The notes beneath the pieces were generated by a model. The model ran no database searches, had not been told where the DNA came from, and saw nothing but the letters and a program-made list of their open reading frames with translations. A stretch of DNA of 64,000 nucleotides from assembly GCA_004802705.1 (NCBI GenBank), contig SGPL01000009.1, positions 80,607 through 144,606 of the forward strand. Direction: 5' to 3'. Positions 23,201-35,559 of the stretch are shown here, in pieces. A program made the translations under genes and the position numbers. Origin of the DNA: Bondarzewia mesenterica. Its lineage: Eukaryota > Basidiomycota > Agaricomycetes > Russulales > Bondarzewiaceae. The stretch's first letter is position 1, and every line of letters begins with the position of its first letter.

Positions 23201-25700
23201 CATGATATAGTTAACAATCTTTGTTATCAAAATTTGATTGATTTCGACATGAGACACTTCATTGTTACAAGCAAATTTAGTCTCATTCTTTTTAATAGTA
23301 GTACACAATGCTAACAATCCAAAATGAATACTAAGAGACAACTTTGTTATGTAGTCCATCATGTAAAAAATGAGTGCTTTTGTAGCAGAGCCTGAATTAA
23401 GAAACTTGATATCTATATTATACTGTAATAGGAATAAAATGACATCATTGTAATTGTTAATTCATGGGTGCAAATGTTGAAATAGGATAGATGATGTTTT
23501 AAGATCAAATTTTGTGAATTATCTCACTCATTACACCATTAATTCATATATGACAATGAGCATTATCTCTATGTTCTTTAAGCTTAAGATGCACTCAACA
23601 CGTAGAGCAATGATTGTGCTAATTACATGCAATAGTGAGTTCTTTTATATATTCTTTAAATTGAACCTAAAATAATAAAAGTTTAGTTGCACTCATGTCA
23701 TCAGTTACTTTAGGTGCAATAAAACATCAAGGATCTACATCATCCACAAATGAAGGCCATTATAATAGATGACAATTCACTTCAAGAACTGCATGGATCA
23801 TATTTAGAAGCTCACACTTGACTACACTCTCAACTCACTCAAAAATCCTACTTCGATAACTATTGTCAGACAACATTATGTCTCACAATTTTTGTGGAGA
23901 GATGCTACATGAGAGCCATATAAGCATATGATAATATAATGTACCATGCCCTTGAGCTTTAATAGTTCTATAATATGTGTCTGATTTACTGAACAATCTA
24001 GAATTGCAGTTACTATGACATAAAATATGCTTTATGAAAGCTCTTATCATGACATTAAAAAAAAACTGCTGCAGCTGCAGGATTTTCTGTAACCTACATA
24101 CTGCAATCTCATGCAGACAACAAATGGAAATGTTTTGATGTTATTATTAGCAAGAACATAGAGAAGTTGACTATGCACATCAGATGGATTTATTGTAATA
24201 AATAAAATTGGGCATCTTTTAGCTTTCAAAAGTGCATGGATGTCATTTTGCATATGAAGTTTTTATCCACAAGAACCTCTAAGATCCTTCGCAATAAATT
24301 TCAACTTATTTAACAAACTTACCAACTGTCATTCTTCAAGTGAAGTTGGCATGATGTTAGAATTAACTTCCTATTTGATTAACATGTGAACTAACTGCTC
24401 TGAAGATTGCTTAATCTCATCACAAATATCTAAGTAAATTGGAGCGTGATACTCAAAAGTTTAAATTATGGTATACTTCCATTTTCTGAATAATGTTTCA
24501 TCTTATATATATGAAGTTCAGATCACTTTCGAACAGACTATTAAACATCATTAGTAGATTGCATAATTGACATTTAAATAAAATAATCTGTTTGCTCCTT
24601 TATAATAAATTATTAAAGCCACCTATACCCCATAGATCTAGATGAGAAAATAAAAAGGTAAGCATTTGAGGATCTCTATTAGGGAATAATTTGGAATCTC
24701 CATGAATCTGCAAAAATGAATTTCCATTCAAACACCAGTACAAAGCATCAGTTTTTATTTTTGAATGATTGAGCACTACTCTTGATATATTTATATATCT
24801 GATAATGTCGATCAATTATTTCTCCATCTGGTATGTCACTATTGAGTACTCTTTCATCATAGCCTGACTATAAGACTTCGCTTCTAGGTTCATCTTTATC
24901 TATGCTATAAATCTGAATAGTGCTTGTGATTCTACTGTTAGCATCTACATCAAAAGAAGAGCACAAAGTATTCAAGTTTTCTAAATTATAGGCAATACCT
25001 TGCTAATGATAATGATCATTATTATTAATCAAAAAGTTAATTAATAGATAAACATGCATCTTTGATATGATGATAAGTAATAATCTTTTTATCTCTTTCA
25101 TATCTATTCATCTATATGCACCAATAAATAAAACACATTTTATACAGTCAATGTCACTCGCAGCCAGAGGCAATTGTTGTTGAAGAGTTTCAATGTCTTG
25201 AGGTATAATAGCAATGTTATTCTTATAATAATGCTATAGCATGAAATTTGTTTAGCTATCATTTGCATTGCAATATGTATATGATATGACACTCACCTGA
25301 CAAGCTAATATAAGCTAGAGTTCAAGATTACTAGCAACAGCAAAGGCCTCAAGAATATTGGGGGGAAGATGTTCATATGCATAACACTAAAAATTAGCTC
25401 TAGCATTCATAGATTGTTTGTTATGCTTTAGAGAAGGCAAACAACTTATACAAATATTAACATCAGCTCCACATTGACAATCGTACATACTATATGATAA
25501 TAAAAAAGCCCTTCCATACATTTCAAAGTCATAACAAGTCAGCTAAAGATGATGCAGTATAAAATCATTCCTTAATAGCAATGTTATAGACTCAGTCAGT
25601 GAGTGCCATTGTAGGTCATGTGAAAATTTCTTTTGGCTATAAACAGTGCATGCATGATACACTCATCATTTGAGATCAAGAAATGTTTAATGTTCTGCAA
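20300..25700 (-). pseudogene. Helitron Rep-helicase, DUF6570-type N-terminus, degraded
   Basis: Reading downward from about 25,500: a Cys-rich N-terminal region with ICISCLPSLKHNKQSMNARA and the conserved YEHLPPNILEAFAVASNLEL (DUF6570-like), then FPNRDPQMLTFLFSHLDLWG (24,600-24,815). The Helitron_like_N start is LFITINPSDVHSQLLYVLAN (24,047-24,253). The HUH nuclease site reads GTLYYHMLIWL (about 23,920-23,950), where the family has H-x-H, so the first His is Tyr. NSGSATKALIFYMMDYITKL (about 23,345-23,410) keeps the Rep tyrosines and Lys. The Pif1/RecD-like helicase follows: Walker A decayed to NISGTKKRHVIKAI (about 21,790-21,840), Walker B region near 21,620-21,660, then VIITSDLGQLKPVKG (about 21,455-21,500), then YPIIIAKKQLHDVINLH (21,049-21,282). 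The C-terminus fades near 20,300. Helitron ends (5' TC, 3' hairpin-CTRR) were not located. Confidence 0.85.
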
Positions 25701-26640
25701 TGATCTGAAACCTATGATCATCATTAATAAGATATGGGAAACTATTGTCAATATCAGAATTGACAACCACAGAGAGTTCACCACAGTGGTTGTTGTTAAT
25801 CAATTCAGTATGTTAGGATGATAAGTGATCACTTCGCAATCATGAATATTCATATTGATACTGCACAAACTTATACAAAAAACCATTGCACATATTAGTA
25901 TAAATATAGTGCAATAATAAACTAAATAACTCATCCTTCTTTATATTTTTTTGTGTTGAACCCCATAATAATCTGCCAAAAGATGAAGGTCGGCCATCAT
26001 CTAGAATGCGTAACCCTTGAGGAGTTCAACAAAATTGTTAGATTTGATCAGGACATAATTGACCATAATGTCATAAGAATGACTGATTTAAGATGTGTCC
26101 ATCAATGCGCATTCAAGAAAGAACTAAAAACTTAAAAATGCAAGCCAAATTGTACTATTTACAATAGAAGAAGAATCAGCTGGAAGTGAGCATCAAGATT
26201 GAATGACTGTAAGAATAGATTCATTTATTATAGGATAAAGTATGCTGTCCATAGAACTAAAGAACGTAGAACTAGAAGCCACTAGTTTTTGCATCAATGT
26301 CAATCACCCTGAAATTAAATAAAGAAATAAATACACTTACCATTGTTGCTATGTATACAATGTAGACTATATAACTGACAAATATCAGATATAATGTCGA
26401 CAACCACATCATTAATATCACAGTTTTGAGAGTATTATATAATTAAAATGCAAATAACAAAAAAGGCATGTAAGCATACCTTGATAACAACAACAATCAA
26501 GTGAAGCATCAACATCGCTTGCAGTGCATATTTAGACATATATTGCATAGTCATTGTCAGCTAATTGTCATTTATTCATCATAAGGTTTCTGTTTGCTAG
26601 TGATCGATAAAGATATATTTCAAGAATTGAGCAATAAAAA
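25701..26640. other. AT-rich spacer between two Helitron remnants
   Basis: No motif recognised. A 60-codon plus-strand frame at 25,953-26,135 has no known match. The Helitron 1 promoter and 5' end and the Helitron 2 3' end are expected here, but neither terminal signature could be identified with confidence. Confidence 0.3.
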
Positions 26641-29600
26641 AATGATACTTAGCAATGAGGGGAAAAGGAAAACTAAAAAAAATTGCCCCTGATGATTAGG
26701 AGTCTCAATTTGTCACAGATTCCATGGTGGCAGTCAGTAAGCTCATGGTCATGATATTATGAAATGTGATCTGTCCCTAAAGGAACAAGAATAAAGTGTG
26801 ATATTGGACAAAATGTGAAAAGGGTACAGAAAATTGATGCAGTTTGTAACAGATTTTGTTGCATGTAGGCCTACTAATAACACTTTGTTGTGCACTATGT
26901 CTTCTCCTATGAGATCAATAAGTGCAGTGTAGTCAAAGTCATCTGTGATATAAATAAGGATTATTAAGCATAGTATGGTGACTTTGCACAGTAAATAGAA
27001 GGATTTGATAGATGCATGCAGGATTGTTGTAGAGCTCCTATTAAAAACAAAGGGCATAACTTGTCTAAAACCTTCTAATCTGATGAATGAGATCTCTTTA
27101 AAAAGTATGTCAGAATATTTTAGTTTTTTACAAAGGTCATTGATGCATTCTCATGCTGCTTTGTTAGCCATTAGAAGCTCATCCTAAATAATAACAAATA
27201 CAGCATAAATTATATCTGTTCATTGAGAATATATGATGATTTTAAATTTAATGTTAATATTATTCTAAGTGAGTGTATGAGACTGTCAGCTAAAAGGTGA
27301 GAAATTGATGATATATATCTGTGATAGAAATTTTAAAAAGATGATGTGCAATGTGACCTCATATATATAATATAGTAGCAAGAGTGGTAGTGCTGATGAT
27401 GAGAACAATGTATGAGCATGAGTAGAGAGTAATCATAAAAGCATTGATCATATATATTTTTCTATAATTAAGCTGACCTTTGATGAAAAACATGTGATGA
27501 CTATGTATTTTCTTTTCTTTTCTGATTATATAACTCACTTAGTCACCTATATCATGAGGGAGTTAACTAGCCTTGTGATGCATTGCCCTGCAATAAGAGA
27601 GGACCAAATACCTATGAACTCAAACAAGGGGCCAGACTTAGTCTTAGAAAATCCACTAGTCACACTAGCTAATCTAAGCTTAGTCAGACTGGGGCTTAGA
27701 TGTATATTTATAGATTATCACATAATATGGCACATGATCAGTCACATGATACTTACTTAGCTTGCTCATGCTCAGCTGACTAATGCATGCTCAGCTTTGC
27801 TTACTAATATGCTGAGTTAGCTGACTGATACATGAACATACTGCTCAGTAGACATATATTTATACTTCAGCATAGCACCTATGGTATCCCAGTTTTTAGC
27901 ACTTAGGAATTTGCCACAGGTAAGCTCACCTTTTTGTACTTACTCTTTATTTATATAATATTAAATTGGGAATTCACCACAGCTTGTGAGTGTAAGGCTC
28001 TATACAGTGAGATATCACCACATGACACTCAACATCTTTATTAGTAATTGTTTGAGGTTAAGCTTAAGCTGAGCCTTGACAAAATATTATGTGCATATGA
28101 GTTTAGTTTTTTTTTGTCAGCTTCTGCAGATTAAAATGAATAAAAAGACATATAAAATTTAAAATGATGTGCAAGATATCATTGAAGAACCATTTTTATT
28201 CTAGTGTGAGCATAGTATACATTTTATCAGATTGAATTTATAAAGACTGATTGCTGGTCAAAATATATAAGCTCATATTATACCTCTTATGAGTAGATTA
28301 TGGTGGGCTTTAGTAATGCATAAGAATGTAACAATCTTCTAGATTTTGAACAGAGTTGCAAGGTCATATGAAGTGATATCAATTGCAATAGCTGTAGACT
28401 GCATGCAGTCATAGTGATTGAGAATGAGAGAGTCACAGAAAGAGTCTCATAATAGTAATGCAAGGAACCCTTTAATGATGATACAGATAAATAAAAAGTG
28501 TAGTTGAGCAAGAGTACATGAACTATAAATAGTCTCATTGAGAGCAAAGAAGTCTTCATTGTTATCATGAATAAAGAGCAAAGCTTTTATGGCATCATAA
28601 AATATTATATACACTATATTATTAATAGTACAGGCATCAACAAATAATTATGCAGGTTTATATAAGAGAATGAGTCTGAAGTAAAACACATCATTTATAT
28701 TAAAGTGCACAGTGTGAGTGTATATAACTTTTCCACTATATGAGCTTTTTTTTTTTTGATGAATACCATTTTAAGTGACTTCAAAATGCTCGTGCTCTCA
28801 TAAAGCTTTATTATGAAATAGGTATAACACAAATTGCTCATAGAATTATTTGTAGCAGTAATGAGCCAAATATGAAGGATGGAGGAAGTAACAATTACAG
28901 AATGATATTGAAGTCATATCAGATGCTTCAATATGGCAGAATTAAGAATAATTTTTGCTTGATAAGTATATTAATAAGCATATGACAGAAGGCTTTTTGT
29001 GTGTAATTTTATATATGAGTATCCTCAATGCAGCTTCAGGTGCTGAGAGATAGTGTCCTTTGATGTAGTCATTAATTTTATTTGTTTATTATTTACTGCA
29101 ATTTATATTGAAATATACTTGGTCTGAGCTTTATGCAAGTATTTGAGTATTTGTAGAGGTATATAAAGATGTGAAATATAAAGATGATGTCAAAATAAAA
29201 ATAACAATCTGTAGAGTTCAAGAGAGTTGAATAGTAAGGGATGACTCAATATTTATGCTTATTTTATTTATGCTATAGCACATGACTATAATCATTGAGA
29301 GTAGTATATTGATAAAAGTTATGAGCAAACTTATAGATACAACATCCCTTAGAATTAGAGTAGCTATACACATGCTGAAGGTGGTTTTTAGGGGTGCATA
29401 TTATAGTGAAGCACCTTATCTTATAAAGCAGGATCATGAAGAAGTAACTCTGCTGATATAAGGGTATTAAGTTATTTAAATAGCAATTTAGAATTAAATT
29501 ATAAATAAAAAATAAAGTTATATATACAAAATTAAACTATATAGTGCACACAATTTAAACATTATATGAGCATGTGAAAACTCATAGTGTTGAAACTCAA

Positions 29601-31000
29601 TAATTTTAATGAGGTACATTTTTTTTTTAAAGTGCATGCATAAAATATAAAGAATACTATCAAGGCATGTCTTAAAGACATGTGCAATAGTGAATGAAAT
29701 GTCAGATGCTAATTGCCCATATTTTAGATAGGCATGCACTTTAAATCAATTGTGATTGAATGCTATTATATATAAAAATGACGATTTGCTAAAAGGTTTT
29801 CTTAATATTATGCTATCTATTATCTCTTATAATGCTTAAGTGTATGATCTAAGAAAGCTTACAGAGAGAAAAAGGTCATTTTTAAGTAAATTAAAAGGTG
29901 ATGAAGGCTGGGCAGATTCAACATCAGCTTGATGCTGGTGTTCTCTTGTGATGTAGCCCAAGTGCTCTTCTTTTACATATAAAAATATGTTAATTAAATA
30001 TTTGCATATCAAACAGCCTAATATGAAAAAGTAGTCATTATCATCTGCCAGCAGTCAAACTCAATACCATTTAATCTGTGATAAGATTAGTGCAATAGCT
30101 AGGTGAGAGATATCCTAATCAGAATCTCTATAGAGAAAGAAAAGAATATAATATAAGAGCTCATAGTGTTAGGAGAGAATGTTGAGAATTTGACTAGTAG
30201 ACTAACATCTGCTTGGAAAAATAATAGAGTGAAGTGTGAAAATGGTAGTGTTCGCTACATGCAATATAACAGCAAACTCACTATTGGTTGTATGTTCATG
30301 AAATTCAATGTCCTATAATACATATCTCAGTGCAGTAGAATGCATAAGTTGTAAACATCAGATGTAAGGATTATATAGTGTAAGTGTATTCTGCACAGCT
30401 TAGATAGTTGTTATTTGTATTTTGAAGTTAAGTGCCCTTAGTTTATACACATTCTCATCATAAAGAAACTAGTAGATAGAGTGTACAAGTATCTCACTAT
30501 CACAGATGATGTGATACATGCAGCCTGTAATTATAATAGTAAATGGGGTAGAACTACTTGAGAAATGAATAAAGCCTCTGAAAACAGCAATATCTGTAAA
30601 GAAAAAGAAGTTATTAATAGTATAACACTATTCAATAAATATCTTTATGAGAGATAGCTGATGAAGTAATGTAGTAAATTAAGATGGCCAAGCTGAAAGG
30701 CATAAAAAAATATGATAGCTAAACATACAACATTCATCATTGGGCTCAATTGACAGCAGCAGTACATGACAATGAGAACAATAATAATTTTATGTCAGAA
30801 CAAATAGGAAGATATAAGGCAAGATTTATCCACTATATTTGTGATACTTATAGGTGTGCATGAGCTATTCATGCTAACTATTATTATCTATTATAATTAG
30901 CATCTTGTTGATAATAATGTGTGCATGCAGTATTTGACAATAAAGATAATGACATAGTAGATAAGAGACAATGTTATAAGTACAACAGAAAGCCTTATTT
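26640..31000 (-). pseudogene. second Helitron Rep-helicase, different lineage, interrupted by a solo LTR
   Basis: The minus strand from about 30,380 downward shows QLMHSTALRYVLRDIEF-like text and HLAIALI near 30,070-30,110. It then has the Cys-rich CCIYKFAHNFYQYTTLNDY (about 29,285-29,345), KYLYKYSN-like text near 29,130 and RTLSLST further on, then YSSCTLAQLHFLFICIIIKG (about 28,460-28,530), which precedes the helicase in animal-type Helitrons. The Walker A neighbourhood is split by the LTR at 27,493-28,081. Rejoined across it, the motif positions read as FFIKGQLN then YMINA where the family has G-x-x-G-x-G-K-T, so ATP binding is lost. Downstream are DELLMANKAA (about 27,155-27,185), VMPFVFNRSSTTILHASIKS (about 26,995-27,057) and LIDLIGEDIVHNKVLLVGLH (about 26,865-26,925). 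It is clearly not a duplicate of the Helitron at 20-25.7 kb. Confidence 0.75.
27493..28081. mobile_element. solo LTR, 589 bp, inside the second Helitron helicase
   Basis: The insert begins TGTGATGACTATG and ends AGCCTTGACA, so it has TG...CA ends. It is flanked by AAACA (27,488-27,492) and AAATA (28,082-28,086), a 5-bp duplication differing by one C/T transition. Removing it restores the helicase reading across the Walker A region, which fixes the ends independently. The interior has a (TG/GC)CTCAGCTGACTAATGC-type internal repeat near 27,766-27,825. No internal retrotransposon domains remain, so this is the product of LTR-LTR recombination. LTR orientation was not determined. Confidence 0.75.
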
Positions 31001-32896
31001 GTACACAGTATCAAAATAAGTCCTGTAAGAAAAATATTAAGCACTGGTCAACTGAGAAATCTGCTCCCCACTTGGTCTATCATTGTTACATTTTTATTTT
31101 AACATACACTCTCGATCTATCTCATTATCAATTAACTCTTTAGATCAATCATTATTTTTTTGCATTAATTAAGCAGCAAGCACAGGATATTGTCCTATAT
31201 CTGTAATTAAAGAGCTTAAACCCATGTTATAAATATGTACAAAATATTGTTCCTTTTAAACATTAAAAAGATGGCCCATAATAAAAAACATAATGTTAAA
31301 TATAGAAACTCAAAGTTTTCAAAAACTGTGGAGTATTTAAGATGTAGAAGTGAAAGTGTACATTTCTATTAATACTCTCTAACTACTATAACAAACTGAC
31401 TTTAAATCCATGCTCTATAATAACATCAGTGAGGGTACATTCTACTTTAACAGAGCAAATAATGTAATTATAGAAGTGAATACAAGTAAGTAACAGTTTT
31501 ATAATATATAGAAAAAATGTGAGCAAAGTAATTAGTGAAAAGCAAGTTACTCACATCAGTCATAAATAACTCAATATACTGCACTTTGGTTGTGCTCTTG
31601 CTACTCTTAGATGGAGTGTCATTGACATTAATGATATTGATATAAACTATCTCAATAATAGATATGCTGATATGAGCACACATAAAATATATACTAATGC
31701 ACAGATTAGCATCCCTCTAAGGGATGTAGATATAAATATATGCTTTAATATCTCTGTCAGTATTCTTATTGATAGCCAAAAACTCATCATAAATTTGAGT
31801 TTATTATTTAGAAGAATCCACACAATCACAAAAAATAATGCTCACAAGTTCCAGATAATAAGTAGAGGACACCATGATAATAGAAAAGATAAAATAATAT
31901 ACCAAAGAAAGTCAAAAACAAATTGTAATATTCAATGCATGCCCAGTAGAATCACAGACAGTATTATCATTATCCTACATAAAAACTATCATTCTACACA
32001 AATAATATCAATTTGCATGAATATCATTCATAAATGAGATCAATGAAGATAAAAACAGTCAACTAGTATAAATAATGTCACATAAATATTGTTGATTTAT
32101 ACAATATAATAAAAATGGGACAAAAACAGAATGTGATAAAGTCTCAAATTTTCATGATTTTAATAAGATTAATCACATTAGTAGATGACAAGCATATCAC
32201 ACACTAAGCTTATATTGTTTAATTATATAATTATATTAATAGAAATTTACAAACTATTAAGTAATAATTAATGGTAGACTTTGTAAACGTATTACAAGGA
32301 TTGATAAATAATTTATACTATCAGTAACTATTTTTTATTATGAATGACATTACAGGCTCTATGACCTATTCTAATGAACTTAAAATTATCTAACTGCTCC
32401 TTTTCTCAATTTTATAATGTTATCTCATTAAAGTTATGAGCCAAAAATAGATCACTTAAAACTTAACATTTTAAAGAATCTATCATTATCACTACAATTA
32501 TTAAAGTCATCGTAGTTGAGGAACTCATTAAGAAAAAATATATTGTTATTTTTTTTTAGAAAGTTATGCTCAAGTTTAAATTGCTAGAAGTAGTCTTCAT
32601 TAATAATCTTATATATATTGATTACTTTCTGAAAGTGCTCATTATCTCATAATTTTTTTATTCAGTAGCAATTAAAACCTCTGTTAGGCTAATTCATATA
32701 CTATTTTTGAGGTCAAGTCTCCTTTCCTCACATGATGATAAGCACATTGAGATTTACTAAAGTAAACATCTTCACTTTAGCTTTCTTTTGAGCTAAGTCA
32801 GTTTATGATCAAAAGAAAGTCCTGTGATAAACTTACTTTTTATGGTGACTGGTTAAAAGTAAAGGCATGTCAGTCACTTTAGTTAGACAACTACAG
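31001..32896. other. AT-rich sequence, nothing recognised
   Basis: The part nearest 31,000 may still be the decayed N-terminus of the second Helitron. A 121-codon plus-strand frame at 31,672-32,037 is Ile/Asn/His-rich with no recognisable motif and is best explained by base composition. Confidence 0.3.
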
Positions 32897-33064
32897 TGCT
32901 CCTTACTCCATCAATTATACTGCTCTCTATTTGGTCGATTGTGATGCTCCCTACTTAGTTGAATGTAATACTCTTTGGCTAATTATTTATAGCACTTTCT
33001 AGGTGGATAATTATAATGCTCTCTAAGTGAATGATTATAATATGCTCTAAGTAGATAGTTATGA
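32897..33064 (+). repeat. 24-bp minisatellite, seven units
   Basis: Seven consecutive 24-base units follow the pattern TGCTCTCTA-(A/T)GTGGAT-ATTATAA, for example TGCTCCTTACTCCATCAATT (+4) and TGCTCTCTAAGTGAATGATT (+4). The period is exactly 24 throughout and no indels were seen. The period is a multiple of three, but stops occur in the units. Confidence 0.75.
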
Positions 33065-33767
33065 TGTGCTATTAGCTTGAGGGCCTAATGCTATGTAATT
33101 TAATTTATATGCTTATAATTCTGATAAGCTCATATTAGATCTTGATTTTTGTGCATGATATTTATTAATTCAATAATATTTTTATAAAGGCACTTCTACA
33201 GCTTTTTTCAATTTTACCCTGAACAACTTCTATATCTAACATTATACTGTTAACATTACTATAATTGATAATGATATACTATAAGCTATTTTATACAGCA
33301 TGCTTGATCTACAGAATCAGGTCACTAGCACACAAAATCAAGTCACTCACATAGAGGATAAAGTCATTGATATAAAAGATAAAATTATTGATTTACAAAG
33401 TGATCAAAATTAATTAAAAGAATAGTAGTAACAAATTATCAAAAATATCTTCAACTTGAGGTATAAAATGTGAGATTATTAATAAGAAGGTTACCTCATT
33501 AAATATATTAAATATAAATAAGCTCAATATCTTACTAACATTATTTTAGATAGTTAAATATAGCATCTTAGCAAGCTGATCTAAGATAATTAATTTTAAT
33601 CTTTTAAAAATGATCAAAAGCAATGCATACCATTTTAAACTCTAAAAGCATTTAGTGACTGCTCATTCAAAGGCTTGAAAGGTATACTCAGTATATTTAA
33701 AGCTTTTTACAACTAGAAACAAAATATGACAAAGCTGTAATAAATTATTTAAAATTATTGTAAGTAG
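33065..33767. other. AT-rich flank of the LTR retrotransposon
   Basis: No gene recognised. The last five bases of this flank belong to the target-site duplication of the element that follows. Confidence 0.3.
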
Positions 33768-33772
33768 TATGT

Positions 33773-34067
33773 TGTCGCAGTCATGGCCATTCTATATACC
33801 ACAGACTATTTTTCATTAATCTGATACTTTTTCTTATGATCTATACTACCGTTCTCTCACTTTACCCTCATTCTAACTCCCACTCAATCTATTCCACATC
33901 CAATGTCCCTTATATCTTCCCCAATACCTATAGACTCATTTACTACTTAACTTGTCACTTGCTGCTCATGTACCCTGTCTGTTCAACACTAGTAACATAC
34001 CTCTTCATTGTTCGAGAATTTCACATGTACACTTCTGTCTGGCTTATCAACAATGATGCCCATTACA
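33773..34067 (+). repeat. 5' LTR, 295 bp
   Basis: It starts TGTCGCAGTCATGG and ends GCCCATTACA. It aligns along its whole length with 38,493-38,786. The 10-mer GTCTGTTCAA at 33,978-33,987 is the exact complement of the primer-binding site just after the LTR, which would place the transcript start (beginning of R) there and make U3 about 205 bp. No clear TATA box was seen at the expected distance. Confidence 0.9.
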
Positions 34068-34069
34068 GT

Positions 34070-34079
34070 TTGAACAGAC
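34070..34079 (+). promoter_or_regulatory. putative self-complementary primer-binding site
   Basis: TTGAACAGAC lies two bases after the 5' LTR and is the exact reverse complement of LTR bases 33,978-33,987. It does not begin with TGG as tRNA-primed sites do. This is the arrangement known from the Tf1/sushi group, where the 5' end of the RNA folds back to prime reverse transcription. The function is inferred from position and complementarity. Confidence 0.6.
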
Positions 34080-34190
34080 CACAACTCACCTTTTTGAACC
34101 TTGCCCTCTTGTTTTTTTGTACTCAAAGCCTCCTTGCTTTGATCTTAGTAAAATCTGCGTATGTTTCATTCTGAAAATAACTCACTAACA

Positions 34191-35345
34191 ATGGACTTAT
34201 CAGAGAACCCTTGGCCTAAAATGTCATACCCTATAGATATGGATATGGTGATCTTAGGCCTATCTAATCTAGAAGACATCACTCCCATATCAATACTCAA
34301 TCTGATGCAGGCAATGCAATCATCATGAGATGAATATGTTAATATAGTTCACACTATCACTGCATTGGGTCAATACACCTCTGACTTCTATGTTAGTCAA
34401 CACCAAGTCAATAAAACATTGTAAGCAATCATCTAATATCTCGCTGCACTGTCCATGCCCTCTATCAACTCAGTATCAGCAAATTTCATAGCTATCACCT
34501 CACACAATGCTGCTGTCGACTTATCAGCACTATATGGAGTCATTAAATTCAAAGAATTAATGGTCTTTAAGGATAGCTCTATCGATGTGGAGTTATTCAT
34601 CAATGAACTCGAGGGTGTGATTGACCTTTCACATGCTTCACTCCCTACTGACAAAGATAAGGCTCTTTACCTTAATTCTTTTCTAGGCACTGGCTCCTTT
34701 AAATTCTGGTTCAATGCTGTCAAGAAAATGAACCCCATGTTACTCAATGACTTCAACGCACTCATCATTGACTTCTACAAACACTTCAGCAACACTGACA
34801 CCATTCACACCACAATTTGTAAGATTGAGGTGCTGTACCAAACTGGTTTATGTGCTAGATACACATTGTGATTTTATAAGCTATTCATCTATCTCGACTA
34901 CATTGAGGAGATAAAAATATATATATATTCAATCATAGTTTGAAGCAGGCTGTCCAAGCCAGGCTGATATATGCTCATCCCTTGCCTACTAATTTTGATA
35001 AATATATTGCTTTGGCTACTGATATTGATAACAAGCTTTATAATAAGAACTTAGATTAGAAGAATAACAGCACATCCATCAAGCACTCTTTTAGCAATAA
35101 GTACTAATCAACATCCACCCCCTCGATATCCACTTCATATGCTCCCACTGTAGCTCAACAACTTTCTCCGAGTGTTCTGATGGAGATCAATATGATGTGC
35201 ATTTCAAAAAAATGCAGTCTACTCACTGAGCAGGAGAAAAAATGATGCTACAACAATAGCCTTTGCCTGTATTGTGAAATTATTAGCCACATGATGAATG
35301 ACTGCCCAAACAAAAAGGGTGATAAGGTCTCATAGGAAGAACCCC
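34191..35345 (+). pseudogene. gag of the gypsy element
   Basis: The first ATG after the LTR leader is at 34,191. In-frame TGA/TAA codons interrupt the start, then 34,455-34,871 is open. ALYLNSFLGTGSFKFWFNAV and the helical block DFYKHFSNTDTIHTTICKIE are the capsid-like Retrotrans_gag region. The TGA at 34,869-34,871 sits where an Arg or similar codon would continue the domain. A frameshift near 34,920 follows, then LKQAVQARLIYAHPLPTNFD and LATDIDNKLYNKN. The zinc knuckle CLYCEIISHMMNDC (35,264-35,305) keeps all four ligands. Confidence 0.85.
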
Positions 35346-35559
35346 TTGTAGAAAAAGCCTAGCTATCTGCCCTTTTGATGTCCCAAAGCATTTAGCTGAT
35401 GAGGGGACACATCTCGATGATTAAGCAATCACACTGAAGCTCATTTATATCTATTTAACTTATAACAGATTATATATTCTGGCTCCTCTTTCTGCTCCTA
35501 AGTATATATTCGCAAGTTCTAGCCCTTCTTTGAACTCTCTACCTCATTTCTTCATTTTT

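Noticed and set aside
31672..32037. 121-codon plus-strand open frame
   Set aside because: Ile/Asn/His-rich, no motif, in AT-rich DNA, with overlapping frames on the other strand; composition alone can explain it.
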